Below, in pieces: positions 1 to 8,323 of a stretch of 25,760 bases of DNA (position 1 is the first letter of the stretch; each line of letters opens with the position of its first letter). The translations under genes and the position numbers were made by a program. Origin of the DNA: Pirellulales bacterium (lineage in GTDB: Bacteria; Planctomycetota; Planctomycetia; Pirellulales; JAICIG01); contig JAICIG010000046.1 of the NCBI GenBank assembly GCA_025924495.1, positions 1 through 25,760 of the forward strand, written 5' to 3'. Below the pieces are notes generated by a model. The model was not told where the DNA came from and did not search any database. It saw nothing but the letters and a program-made list of their open reading frames with translations.

Positions 1-1
1 C

Positions 2-1060
2 GGCGCGGAGCTGGTCAAGGGGCAGGGCCGCTTCGTCGGGCCGAGAACGATCGAGGTGACGGCCGACGACGGTACGCGCACCCTTCGCGGCGAAGTCGTT
101 GTGATCTGCACCGGCTCCCGCGCGCGGATTGACCCAATCCCCGGCCTCGCCGAATCGCGGCCGATGACGCACATCGAGGCCCTTGAATTGGACCGCGTCC
201 CGAAGCGCCTCCTCGTGTTAGGAGGCGGCTATGTCGGACTGGAGATGGCCCAAGCCCTGAGACGCTTCGGCAGTCGCGTTACGGTCATCGAGAGGAACGA
301 CGCCCTGGCTCACCGCGAAGATCGCGACGTGTCGGAAGCGCTGCGGGAACTCTTCGACGACGAAGGGATCGAAGTGCTGACGGCCACGTCCGTCGCGCGC
401 GTGGAGGGGCGATCGGGCGAGTCCGTAAGGCTGCATGCGACGCACGGCGTGATCGAGGGATCGGACCTGTTGGTTGCGAGCGGCCGGACCCCGAATACCG
501 ACGGCATCGGCCTGGAGACCGCCGGGATCGAACGCGACGACCGAGGCTCCATCAAGGTCGATGATCGGCTGCGGACCACGGCCGCCGGCGTGTGGGCGGT
601 AGGCGACTGCGCCGGCAGTCCTCACTTCACGCACATCGCCGACGACGATGTCCGCGTGATTCAAGATAACCTGGCCGGCATCGACCGTGTGGCGACGGGA
701 CGCCTTGTGCCCTTCTGTCTATTTACCGACCCCGAGCTGGCCCGCGTCGGCCTGAGTGAATCGGCGGCGAAAAGTCGCGGGATCGCTTATCGGGTGGCCA
801 AGATCCCCTTGACCGGGATCGTCCGCTCTTGGACGCTTTCCGAACCACGCGGCTTCTACAAGGCATTGATCGCCGCCGAAAGCGACCGCATCCTGGGCTT
901 CACCGCGCTGGCGCCCGAGGCCGGCGAGGTCATGACGATCGTTCAATTAGCGATGACCGCAGGCCTGCCCTACACGGCGTTGCGCGATGCGATCCTGGTC
1001 CACCCGACGATGGCGGAAGGGCTCGCCGCGCTTTTCCGCTCGTTGCCCGGCAGACTCTGA
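2..1060 (+). CDS. Pyridine nucleotide-disulfide oxidoreductase, class I (5'-truncated)
   Basis: This is the C-terminal two thirds of an FAD- and NAD(P)H-dependent disulfide reductase of the dihydrolipoamide dehydrogenase / mercuric reductase type. The frame is open from base 2, and the residues read upstream of the GTG at 56 (ELVKGQGRFVGP) fit the family, so the true start and the redox-active cysteine pair lie before the window. Visible parts are the VICTGSR segment, the NAD-binding glycine motif GGGYVGLE followed by an acidic strand end (VIERND), the second FAD motif AVGDCAG, and a C-terminal dimerisation domain ending in HPTMAEG. That motif supplies the His-Glu pair used by class I enzymes. 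The substrate cannot be named from this fragment; many planctomycete and proteobacterial 'mercuric reductase-like' proteins look like this. The stop is TGA at 1058-1060, and an MBL-like gene remnant follows. Confidence 0.9.
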   Translation, partial: GAELVKGQGRFVGPRTIEVTADDGTRTLRGEVVVICTGSRARIDPIPGLAESRPMTHIEALELDRVPKRLLVLGGGYVGLEMAQALRRFGSRVTVIERNDALAHREDRDVSEALRELFDDEGIEVLTATSVARVEGRSGESVRLHATHGVIEGSDLLVASGRTPNTDGIGLETAGIERDDRGSIKVDDRLRTTAAGVWAVGDCAGSPHFTHIADDDVRVIQDNLAGIDRVATGRLVPFCLFTDPELARVGLSESAAKSRGIAYRVAKIPLTGIVRSWTLSEPRGFYKALIAAESDRILGFTALAPEAGEVMTIVQLAMTAGLPYTALRDAILVHPTMAEGLAALFRSLPGRL

Positions 1061-1120
1061 CGCAATCTGCAGATACAAGTCCGCGAAAAAAAAGCGTCAC
1101 GCACCCGAAGAAAAATCTAC

Positions 1121-1198
1121 ATGTTCACATTCAATCCGACGACGGTCACGGAGATTGCTCCTGACGTTTTTCGATTCTGTTTGTATGCCACGGCGTAG
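1121..1198 (+). pseudogene. Remnant of an MBL-fold metallohydrolase-like N-terminus
   Basis: A 26-codon reading frame from ATG 1121 to TAG 1198 contains the string TVTEIAPDVFRFCLYA. That matches my memory of the conserved first strand of MBL-fold oxygen-binding or diiron-type hydrolases, where 'TEIAPDVFRI..Y' is followed by the LQFNQFLV strand. Here the frame stops at once, and nothing resembling the HxHxDH metal site follows in any frame. The DNA then passes into intergenic repeats. I infer a gene that lost all but its start, or a chance similarity. It sits 60 bases after the reductase gene, a plausible operon position for an intact ancestor. Confidence 0.4.
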
Positions 1199-1270
1199 CG
1201 AGTTGGCGACTTTCTTGTTCAAAATTGCTCGTCAGGCCAATGCCGCAAAACGCATGCTGAAGCCTAAGCG

Positions 1271-1364
1271 GCGAAGTCAGCGTAGGCGCACCGGCCGACC
1301 GGCAAGGAGGAACAACTGGGATCTGGCTCAAGCCGCTTGGCCGATAATTGTGTTTCAACAGCCC
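1271..1364. repeat. Dispersed intergenic repeat, type 1, copy A
   Basis: This segment aligns along its whole length with 19048-19142. Both begin with GCGAAG and carry a GGCT(C)(A/G)AGCC block. Both then run into CCGATA followed by GTGTTTCAACAGCCC, which is identical in the two copies. By eye roughly two thirds of positions agree. It may be a degenerate miniature transposable element or an insertion-sequence edge; no target duplication is evident. Confidence 0.6.
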
Positions 1365-1430
1365 CCCAACGGCTGTGCCGGGCTCTCACTTTTGTTGGTC
1401 TTTTCGGTGAAAACGTAGGGAGCATTTCCA

Positions 1431-1483
1431 TCCGCAGGCGGCATCGACCCGTGCGCGCAACGCTCCAAGCGGCCAAGTTGCAC
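1431..1483. repeat. Dispersed intergenic repeat, type 2, copy A
   Basis: This matches 8115-8168 in the same orientation. The shared blocks are GGCGGCATCG, then CCC, GCGCGCAA, CTC and GCGGCCAAG at the same spacing. Both copies are outside genes. A shorter partial match (GCAAGCCTCG and AAGCACCCCGC) occurs near 19167-19192. Confidence 0.6.
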
Positions 1484-1786
1484 GGCGCCGGGCCCGTGGA
1501 TGTTGCCTGCAACGCCCAGTCTTGAACTGCTTCTCGGTCAGGCGCCTCAGGACGCACCCTACTCAGCTGGATTCGGCGCGTCGGTCATAAATACCAGCCG
1601 ACGCAATGGTTAACCAAGCGAGCGCCGAAGTCGACATGGCCGACGCGCTGATCCCGCTTTGCACCCTCGCCAACTGGGAGCCGGAAGTCGAAAATTCTCT
1701 TGCGTCAGTGGGTTTTCGACTTGCTCTTAACATGCGTCACAGGAGTCCTCGACGGCTCTCATTTTATTTGCCGAATTCGTGTAATT

Positions 1787-1815
1787 TTAGCACGGTCGAT
1801 GGCGCCTTATCTAAT
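1787..1815 (+). promoter_or_regulatory. Putative sigma-70-type promoter of the ECF sigma gene
   Basis: TTAGCA at 1787-1792 (4 of 6 to consensus) and TCTAAT at 1810-1815 (5 of 6) are separated by 17 bases, with the sigma factor ATG 31 bases downstream. Such matches occur by chance at moderate frequency, so this is only a candidate. Confidence 0.35.
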
Positions 1816-1846
1816 AGAAGCCGTCACGAGGACCTAGGACCTGGCG

Positions 1847-2359
1847 ATGCACGACTGGGAGGAAATACGGCGGCAGACCGGCCGCTTGGTCTGGGCCGCC
1901 GCCTACCGAATCCTAAAGAACCAGGATCAGGCGCTCGACTGCTGCCAGGAAGTCTTCCTGGAGGCGTTTGAGCGCTCCGAGCGCGAGGTCGTTCGCGACT
2001 GGCCCTGCTTCTTGCGCTGGTTGGCGGTGCGCAGGGCGCTTGACCGCCTGCGCAAAAGGCAGCGGGCCTCTGAGCGCATCAACTCCGATAGCGATGTGGC
2101 TCGGATTGCCGGGGGCCCTGAACCGTTCGTGGAGCTAGAGTTCCGCGAGCTTATGGACCGAGTACGCCTTGAGATGGCTCGGCTTCCCCGCAAGCAAGCT
2201 GAAGCATTTTGGTCGTGCTGCATCGAAGAAATGAGTTACGCAGATGCTGCCAGGCAGATGGGAATAGACGTCAACTCCGTCGGCGTGTTTATCCATCGCG
2301 CCCGCTCCCGGCTTCGCGAGTTGCTCGCCGACCTCAGTCCCACTCGCATCAAGCCATAA
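1847..2359 (+). CDS. ECF-type RNA polymerase sigma factor
   Basis: A 170-residue extracytoplasmic-function sigma-70 family protein that would direct RNA polymerase to a small regulon. The sigma-2 region lies around residues 5-80, with the helix ILKNQDQALDCCQEVFLEAF and the basic stretch RRALDRLRKRQR. The sigma-4 region lies around residues 110-162 with LPRKQAEAF, the helix-turn-helix MSYADAARQMGIDVNSVGVF and the terminal HRARSRLRELL. The length is normal for ECF factors, which lack regions 1.1 and 3. The ATG at 1847 is preceded by purine-rich GAGGAC. The next gene starts 36 bases downstream and encodes a membrane-anchored protein, the usual place for an anti-sigma partner, so joint regulation is likely. 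The signal it answers is unknown. Confidence 0.93.
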   Translation: MHDWEEIRRQTGRLVWAAAYRILKNQDQALDCCQEVFLEAFERSEREVVRDWPCFLRWLAVRRALDRLRKRQRASERINSDSDVARIAGGPEPFVELEFRELMDRVRLEMARLPRKQAEAFWSCCIEEMSYADAARQMGIDVNSVGVFIHRARSRLRELLADLSPTRIKP

Positions 2360-2395
2360 GTTGCCACGAAACGCCAATCTTGGGGATGCCCAATC

Positions 2396-3772
2396 ATGTC
2401 GCAAAAAAACGCCGATTATTTATTGGATCAGATCATTGTGGCTCTTCGAGAAGAACCCATCCCGGAATTGCCCGAGCCTCTGGTGACATCGGCAACGGTC
2501 ACGAACCGACAGAGACGGCTTCCGTCTGCCGCTGTGCTAGGCTCCGTTCAAGGTCGTACGAGGCGTCGATTATGGGTCGTCTTGGCGGCGTTTGCCGCCC
2601 TGATGATGCTGGTCATCGCGTCGCCGACGATCATGCCAGGCGGTCGACAAAGCGCCGCATTTGCCGAGGTCCAAAAGTCAGTTTCAGCATACAAGTCAGT
2701 CCGCTACCGGATTCTCGACTTTCGCGGGAACAAAGACCCGTATGTCACGACGGTGGTTGCCGTCCGAGGAATAGGCTCGCACGGCGAAGCATCGAATGCC
2801 TCCGAGCAGATCACCAACCTGAAGGCTCGGCGGATGCTCTGGGTGGATCACCGCGCACGAAAAGCCAAACTCTACGAGATTTACCCGGACGGTGGCAGCG
2901 AATCTACCGACCAATTTCACGAAAAGCTCCGCAACCTTCCTGCAGACGCTAAACCGCTAGGCGAGGCAGAGGTTGACGGCAGGAAGGTTGTGCAATTCGA
3001 GTTCAAAAACCATGGTACGTTTGTGGTTGCCGTCGACCCCGGGACGAAGCTTCCGCTGCGAATGGAATTCACATCGGACGGGGCGCAACGAGGAGGCGTG
3101 CCGTTCCGCGAAGTCATCACCGATTTTCTGTTCGACGCACCGGCTAACGAATCTCTGTTCGAGCTCAACATTCCAGCAGGATACATCGTCGAACGATGCG
3201 AAGAGCCGCCCAACCGTAAGCCGATCGACATGAAATCGCTGGTTGTGTCGCCCACGCGCGGCATCGGCCCCATGCCTCTCGGCGCTTCCAAGCAGCAAGT
3301 CATCGCTGCGTTCGGCCAGCCGGACTGGATCGAACTCGAAGGTCGCTTTGCAGGAGCATACTCAGCGCCCGGAAAGCCGGCCGGAGATAACCAAGCGGAA
3401 ATCACGCTCGAGAGATTCCACTACAATTCTCTCGGCTTTGAGCTGAGCGTATCGAGTGCAAAAGGCGTCACGCAGTTTCGCACTCTTTACGTAGGATTGC
3501 TTGCAAGGCCGTTTCTTGGCAAGACCGATGCCGGCATCGCGTTGGGGGCTTCCATCGACGACGTCGTTCGAGTGTATGGGCCGCCGGAACGCAAAAGCGG
3601 GTTCCGAGACGACGTGCTCGACTACTTCCACAAGGGATGGACATTTGTGTTCTACGATGGAAAGCTGTCGTGGTTTACTGCATCGGCGCCGATGTCGGAC
3701 CGGATCGAGATCGAGGTCCATGATGACGGCACTTATACGGAGCGTGTAAAGCCTGAGAAGCAATCGAAGTAA
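2396..3772 (+). CDS. Membrane-anchored ECF partner with LolA-like and BamE/SmpA-like regions
   Basis: A 458-residue protein encoded directly after the sigma factor. The N-terminal 58 residues are cytoplasmic and without a recognisable zinc anti-sigma motif. One membrane helix follows (about 59-79, LWVVLAAFAALMMLVIASP). The extracytoplasmic part starts with FAEVQKSVSAYKSVRYRI, like planctomycete proteins related to outer-membrane lipoprotein-sorting (LolA) folds. The last 170 residues contain two units resembling BamE/SmpA domains: MPLGASKQQVIAAFGQPD and IALGASIDDVVRVYGPPE. The operon position suggests a sensor or anti-sigma role, but the function is inferred only from position and topology. 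The ATG at 2396 has a GGGG stretch upstream (2381-2384). Confidence 0.75.
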   Translation: MSQKNADYLLDQIIVALREEPIPELPEPLVTSATVTNRQRRLPSAAVLGSVQGRTRRRLWVVLAAFAALMMLVIASPTIMPGGRQSAAFAEVQKSVSAYKSVRYRILDFRGNKDPYVTTVVAVRGIGSHGEASNASEQITNLKARRMLWVDHRARKAKLYEIYPDGGSESTDQFHEKLRNLPADAKPLGEAEVDGRKVVQFEFKNHGTFVVAVDPGTKLPLRMEFTSDGAQRGGVPFREVITDFLFDAPANESLFELNIPAGYIVERCEEPPNRKPIDMKSLVVSPTRGIGPMPLGASKQQVIAAFGQPDWIELEGRFAGAYSAPGKPAGDNQAEITLERFHYNSLGFELSVSSAKGVTQFRTLYVGLLARPFLGKTDAGIALGASIDDVVRVYGPPERKSGFRDDVLDYFHKGWTFVFYDGKLSWFTASAPMSDRIEIEVHDDGTYTERVKPEKQSK

Positions 3773-4012
3773 GATTATCCGCCTTACTCAGCTTCATTGT
3801 GGAGAGCTGATGTGACCGTGTCATTCGGAGAGCCGAGGAGCGCCACGGCTGCACTTTCCTCGGGTTGCCGGTGGCGGTCGACCGAACCGTTCCACCCGGC
3901 GGCCAACGATCGTCCTTCAGTGCTTCGGTCCGACGCAGGCCAGGCTGTCGCGTCTGCGCGCTCCTGACGATCTGACCGGTGCATATTCAGAGCATGTTTT
4001 TTTGCACAACTT
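3773..4012. other. Convergent intergenic region
   Basis: This region separates the plus-strand ECF partner from the minus-strand excinuclease gene. A run of seven T at 3997-4003 is present, but I find no stable hairpin directly beside it, so no terminator is called. I see no gene here. Confidence 0.5.
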
Positions 4013-6892
4013 TTACGTGTTCGAGCGAAAACTCAAAAGCTCTGCTAGAAAGCTGCCTGTGTGTGACGCCTTGCACGCCGCGATTTCCTCAGGCGTACCA
4101 CAGGCGATCAGCTCGCCGCCGTTGTGGCCTCCTTCGGGTCCAAGGTCGATCACATGATCGGCTGTTTTTATCACATCGAGGTTGTGTTCGATGACGATCA
4201 CCGAATGACCGTTGTCGACCAGGCGGTTCAAGCTATCGAGTAAACGATCGATGTCGGCGAAGTGCAGGCCGGTGGTCGGTTCGTCGAGGATGTACAAATT
4301 GTGCTTGCCGCGTTTGAGCTTGCCGAGCTCGCCAGCAAGCTTCACGCGCTGAGCTTCACCGCCGGAGAGAATCGTCGAAGGGTGACCGAGCTTTATGTAG
4401 CCAAGCCCGAGGTCTGCGAGAACACTGATCTTGCGGGCAATCGACGGCACATCGGAGAAGAATTGCACGCCTTCTTCGACCGAGAGGTCGAGCACTTCGG
4501 CGATATTTTTGCCATGATATTCAACCTCGAGCGTCTCCTCATTGTACCGCGTTCCCTTGCAGGTGGGGCAGAGAACCTCCACGTCGGGCATGAACGAGAG
4601 CTGAGTCGTGATTGTGCCTTCGCCGCCGCACTCCTCGCAGCGGCCCCCCTTGACGTTGAAGCTGAAGGTCGAGGCGGTGAAGCCGCGTTTCTTCGCCTGG
4701 TCGGTCTCGGCGAACAGCGTGCGGATCGCATCGTAAAAGCCAATATAAGTCGCTGGGTTCGAACGCGACGAGCGGCCGATCGGCGATTGATCGACGTCGA
4801 TCACATCGCTGATGTGTTTGCTGCCCGTAAGCTCGTCGTGAGCGCCGGCAAAGATGCGACTGTCGTAGAGCAGCGAACAGAGACGCTTGTGGACGATCTC
4901 GTGAATCAGCGAGCTTTTGCCTGAACCCGATGCGCCCGTCACGCAGACGAATTGCTCGAGCGGAATCGTAACGTCGATGTTCTTGAGATTGTTCTGGCGA
5001 GCGCCACGCACCACGAGCGTCTTGCCGCTCGCCGGACGGCGCCTTGCCGGCACGGCGATGCTCTTCTTGCCGGCGAGATACTGGCCGGTCAGCGATTTGC
5101 CGTCCTTCAGGATCTTTTTCAACGGACCTTCGGCGACGATCGTGCCTCCGTGCACGCCGGGTCCGGGCCCGATTTCGAGGATGTGGTCGGCGGCCAGAAT
5201 GGTGTTGGCGTCGTGCTCGACCACGATCAAGGTGTTGCCGAGATCGCGCAACCGCTTGAGCGTCTCGATCATCTTCACGTTATCCTTGGGATGTAGGCCG
5301 ATGCTCGGTTCGTCAAGCACATAGAGCATTCCCATCAACCCGGAACCGATCTGCGACGAAAGCCGAATGCGTTGCGATTCACCGCCCGAAAGTGTCGCGG
5401 AACGGCGATTCAAGCTTAGGTAATCTAGCCCGATTGCGATGAGCAATTCCAGCCGTGTGGCGACTTCCCGCACGATCGTGTCGGCGATGGCGCGCTGCTT
5501 GGGCGCGGGCTTGATCGATTTCACAAACCCCAGCAGCTCGGCCAGATGCATCTCGCCGATCTCGAACAGATTGCGGTCCTCGATGGTCACCAGGCGGCGG
5601 GCGAGTTTCAACCGAGCGCCACCGCATTCCGGGCAATCGTATTCCACCATCACCTTCTTCAGATATTCATCCATGCCGGCGTTCGATGTTCCCTGCTTGC
5701 GATATCTCCGATAGTGGTCCTCAAGTTGATTGACGACGCCGTGAAACTTGATCTTCTTGCCGGCATGCTGCTGGCCCACCTTGGCTTTGGGAGGGACCAC
5801 GACTTTGAATTGCTCTCCCTTGGTGCCGTACAACAGGGTCTGCACGTGCTCTTCCGCCAGATCTTGAAACGGCGTATCGAGGCTGAAGCCGTAGTGAGCC
5901 GCCAGACTGTAGAGCATGCGGCCGCCCCAGCTATCCGGGCTGTTGCCGAGTGCCGCGTTGACGAACGCTCCCTCGTTCAAGGTGCGTTTCGGATCGGGTA
6001 CGAGCAGTGACGGATGCACGCGCATGGCCGTGCCAATGCCCGCGCAGGTCGGGCAGGCGCCGGCGGGATCATTAAACGTGAATTGGAACGCCTGCATCTC
6101 GCCTGCGAGGAGGCGATGCCGGGTGCAACCGAAGCCGTCGTAGAACTTCTTGTGCTTTGGGCCGAGTTGCTTCGGCTTGACGATGTGAAAACCAAGTAGG
6201 CCATCGCCTAGCTTCAGTCCATGCTCCAATGACGTGACGGCTTGCTGATCGATGCCCGGCTCGACGACGAACGTGTCGATCACCGCCTCGACCGAGTGCG
6301 GTTCATCCTCTTCGATCTCGATGTGGTCTCCCAGATCGCGCGGCTTGCCGTCGATTCGCGCCCGACGGTAACCGTTCACACGGATTTGCTCGAACAGGTA
6401 CTCGTAATCCTCACCGTGAATCTTGTAGACGGGCGCCCGTACTTCGACCTCCGTGCCCTTGGGCAGCGAGAGCAGGTGCTCCAACATCTGGTAAGGGGTG
6501 CGGATCGTGAGCGCCTCGCCACAAAGCGGGCAGTGAGGAACGCCCATCGTGGCGAACAGCATCCGCAGATAATCGGAGATGTCGGTCATGGTGCCGACGG
6601 TCGATCGCGGGTTGGAGCCGACGGTCTTCTGATCGATCGACACTACCGGCGACAGACCGTTGACGAAGTCGACGTCGGGTTTCTTGAGCTGTCCGACAAA
6701 ACGCTTGGCAAAGGTCGACATTGACGCCAGCAAGCGACGTTGGCCTTCGGCATAGAGTGTGTCGAAGGCCAGCGACGACTTACCAGAGCCGCTCACGCCG
6801 GTGACGACAATGAGTTTGTCTCGCGGAATCTCCACGTCAACGTTGCGGAGATTGTTTTCCCGCGCGCCGCGAATTTCGATTGTCGTTCTCAT
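4013..6892 (-). CDS. uvrA: UvrA-type excinuclease ABC subunit A
   Basis: A DNA-damage-recognition ATPase of nucleotide excision repair, about 960 residues and close to the usual 940. The first ABC half has Walker [15 protein letters not shown], a UvrB-binding-like insert, zinc cysteines CPLCG, CPTC and CPECGG, signature [19 protein letters not shown] and Walker [14 protein letters not shown]. The second half has Walker [18 protein letters not shown], the CxxC-x20-CxxC finger (CEEC...CPTC), [17 protein letters not shown] and [16 protein letters not shown]. Two starts are possible: ATG 6913, which overlaps the upstream gene by 11 bases, or ATG 6892, seven codons in and directly before the conserved [13 protein letters not shown] chose 6892. 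Some positions ([21 protein letters not shown] instead of the usual SAYARQFLGQM-type segment) diverge from classical UvrA, so a paralogue working beside a second UvrA is possible. Confidence 0.9.
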   Translation of the reverse strand: MRTTIEIRGARENNLRNVDVEIPRDKLIVVTGVSGSGKSSLAFDTLYAEGQRRLLASMSTFAKRFVGQLKKPDVDFVNGLSPVVSIDQKTVGSNPRSTVGTMTDISDYLRMLFATMGVPHCPLCGEALTIRTPYQMLEHLLSLPKGTEVEVRAPVYKIHGEDYEYLFEQIRVNGYRRARIDGKPRDLGDHIEIEEDEPHSVEAVIDTFVVEPGIDQQAVTSLEHGLKLGDGLLGFHIVKPKQLGPKHKKFYDGFGCTRHRLLAGEMQAFQFTFNDPAGACPTCAGIGTAMRVHPSLLVPDPKRTLNEGAFVNAALGNSPDSWGGRMLYSLAAHYGFSLDTPFQDLAEEHVQTLLYGTKGEQFKVVVPPKAKVGQQHAGKKIKFHGVVNQLEDHYRRYRKQGTSNAGMDEYLKKVMVEYDCPECGGARLKLARRLVTIEDRNLFEIGEMHLAELLGFVKSIKPAPKQRAIADTIVREVATRLELLIAIGLDYLSLNRRSATLSGGESQRIRLSSQIGSGLMGMLYVLDEPSIGLHPKDNVKMIETLKRLRDLGNTLIVVEHDANTILAADHILEIGPGPGVHGGTIVAEGPLKKILKDGKSLTGQYLAGKKSIAVPARRRPASGKTLVVRGARQNNLKNIDVTIPLEQFVCVTGASGSGKSSLIHEIVHKRLCSLLYDSRIFAGAHDELTGSKHISDVIDVDQSPIGRSSRSNPATYIGFYDAIRTLFAETDQAKKRGFTASTFSFNVKGGRCEECGGEGTITTQLSFMPDVEVLCPTCKGTRYNEETLEVEYHGKNIAEVLDLSVEEGVQFFSDVPSIARKISVLADLGLGYIKLGHPSTILSGGEAQRVKLAGELGKLKRGKHNLYILDEPTTGLHFADIDRLLDSLNRLVDNGHSVIVIEHNLDVIKTADHVIDLGPEGGHNGGELIACGTPEEIAACKASHTGSFLAELLSFRSNT

Positions 6893-6902
6893 CGCTGGCT
6901 CG

Positions 6903-7859
6903 TCAGGAACCATTCAGAAAGTAGGCGGGCTCTTCGACCTGGTCCTGGCTGCGTTTCGTCAGCTTGAACGGTGCGGAGACTTTCTCCAGCTGCCCTTTGC
7001 GTTCCAGCCATTCACACGCCGATTCGAGATGCCAGGGGTGCAACTGCGAGAAGGCGAAGTGATCGCTGATCTCCGATAACGGCGCCACGCGGTTCTGCTT
7101 CTTGAGGAAGGCGAGAAGGGGTTTCAAGTGGGCCTGGTAATGCTCATCGAGATAACCTTCGATCGCGTCGAGCGCCGCCGAAATAGCTCGTCGGTTCTTG
7201 CGCTTGGCCAGTACGTCGAGGTAGATCGCCTGAAACAGGTCCGGCGCTCCTTCGATCGCCCGGTAGATGACGTCTCCCTCCCAAACTTCCCCGCGGCGGA
7301 TGATCTCGGTGTGTGCCACGCTGTGAGCCGCCGATAGCGTCTCTTGTACGGCCAGTTCGAGATCGCGCTGGAGATTCAGCCGTTTGCGCGCCTGCCGGTG
7401 GGCATGGATCGTCCATGTCGAGAAGGCGAGCAGTTCGCGTTCCTGGTCCTTGGTCGCCGTGCGGTTGGCTTTCTCGAACCAACTCTTGATCGAAGGATCT
7501 TTGCTGTGAACGATCCGGCGTTCGGCGAAGAAGTTGCAGGAGAATGCGGTCCGCGACGCTCCTTCGACCATCTGCTTGAAACGAGCGCGCGGGATCAATT
7601 CGGCGTGAATGTTGACGCCGTTCTCGACGAGGATGCGAAAGATGCGTTCGTCATTCCCATCGCTGAGCACACGCCGGCTAACGCCGTCGGCCTCGATGAT
7701 CCACAGCCCCAGCGATTCTCGGCGCCAGATCGTCTCGGCCTTCAGGCTCCCCACCAACACAACAGCGAGCACATAACGATCCTCCGCGATCCGCTCGATG
7801 AATTGCTTGATAGCGGTTTCGAATCGAGCGAGTTTTTCGGCGTCGCTAGCGTCGGTCAT
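6903..7859 (-). CDS. Nucleotidyltransferase-fold protein, probably without catalytic aspartates
   Basis: A 318-residue protein. Residues about 30-50 ([16 protein letters not shown]) have the hydrophobic strand plus GS helix start of the Pol-beta-like nucleotidyltransferase fold. The usual SDxD that follows is replaced by SLGLW, so metal binding and transfer activity are doubtful. The middle is helical and rich in charged residues. The C-terminal 70 residues ([34 protein letters not shown]) look like a winged helix. The stop lies 10 bases before the preferred excinuclease start, or 11 bases inside the alternative one, so the two genes are probably co-transcribed. A role as a regulatory or substrate-binding relative is possible. 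I do not recognise a characterised homologue. Confidence 0.7.
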   Translation of the reverse strand: MTDASDAEKLARFETAIKQFIERIAEDRYVLAVVLVGSLKAETIWRRESLGLWIIEADGVSRRVLSDGNDERIFRILVENGVNIHAELIPRARFKQMVEGASRTAFSCNFFAERRIVHSKDPSIKSWFEKANRTATKDQERELLAFSTWTIHAHRQARKRLNLQRDLELAVQETLSAAHSVAHTEIIRRGEVWEGDVIYRAIEGAPDLFQAIYLDVLAKRKNRRAISAALDAIEGYLDEHYQAHLKPLLAFLKKQNRVAPLSEISDHFAFSQLHPWHLESACEWLERKGQLEKVSAPFKLTKRSQDQVEEPAYFLNGS

Positions 7860-8009
7860 GGCTTTTGCCTTACGGTCGTCTTCGACAAATTCGAGCCATA
7901 TTCTAGTTGGTCGACTGCCGAGAAGGAATTCGGACCATTCTCGAACATCTTCATTGCCCTACCAAAAGGGCGAGAACCTTTTGATTGCCGGCGGCGTGAT
8001 ACGACTTAT

Positions 8010-8066
8010 CCCTGCTGACACCCGATCCAGGCATCAAGCCGGCTTCACTAAGCTGGCCTAGCAGGG
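8010..8066. other. Potential branched stem-loop
   Basis: Outer arms CCCTGCT (8010-8016) and AGCAGGG (8060-8066) pair perfectly. Inside them CCGGCTT (8039-8045) pairs with AAGCTGG (8050-8056), with one G-T pair and a four-base loop. No T-run follows on either strand, so it is not a standard terminator. It could be a structured RNA or part of a repeat. Confidence 0.4.
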
Positions 8067-8114
8067 GGCGGCCCAAATTCTTCTTGCCACTCAAAGATAA
8101 CAGGTCACCTAGCC

Positions 8115-8168
8115 CTCCGGCGGCATCGCCCCACGCGCGCAAGCCTCGCGGCGGCCAAGCACCCCGCA
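8115..8168. repeat. Dispersed intergenic repeat, type 2, copy B
   Basis: Counterpart of 1431-1483, sharing GGCGGCATCG, GCGCGCAA and GCGGCCAAG at matching spacing. The stretch GCAAGCCTCG...AAGCACCCCGC of this copy recurs in shortened form near 19167-19192. Confidence 0.6.
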
Positions 8169-8310
8169 GGATTTGTTTCTTTCATTATCTCCACTCCCGC
8201 CACTTTTCCAGGTTTCGACTCTCAGTGGCGGCGACGAGCTCGGCTGACGGCGGGTAGACGATCAGAGGAAAGACGATTCAAATAGGCGCAGTTCGGGTTA
8301 GGTCCATTTC

Positions 8311-8316
8311 GGAGGT
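8311..8316 (+). promoter_or_regulatory. Shine-Dalgarno site that fixes the next start
   Basis: GGAGGT lies seven bases before ATG 8324. An in-frame GTG at 8315 falls inside this site and so is an unlikely start. Confidence 0.75.
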
Positions 8317-8323
8317 GCCTCTC

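Larger units (their letters stand above)
1199..1846. other. Non-coding stretch with repeats and a hairpin
   Basis: No convincing gene lies between the MBL-like remnant and the sigma factor gene. The stretch holds two dispersed-repeat copies (1271-1364 and 1431-1483) and a 7-bp hairpin (GCGTCGG at 1578-1584 with CCGACGC at 1598-1604, no T-run after it). It also holds a plausible sigma-70-type promoter just before 1847. The longer open frames here have no family resemblance and conflict with each other. Confidence 0.6.
7860..8323. other. Non-coding divergent region with repeat and structured element
   Basis: This lies between two divergently read genes, so it must contain both promoters, though none stands out. 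It contains the type 2 repeat copy (8115-8168) and a potential branched stem (8010-8066). A 63-codon minus-strand frame here (7951-8142, TTG start) has no family resemblance, no good ribosome site and overlaps the repeat, so I do not call it. Confidence 0.55.

Noticed and set aside
1606..1971. 121-codon plus-strand frame
   Set aside because: Overlaps the start of the ECF sigma gene in another frame and has no recognisable features.
7951..8142. 63-codon minus-strand frame
   Set aside because: TTG start, overlaps the type 2 repeat and the branched stem; no homology recalled. Repeat-derived frame more likely.
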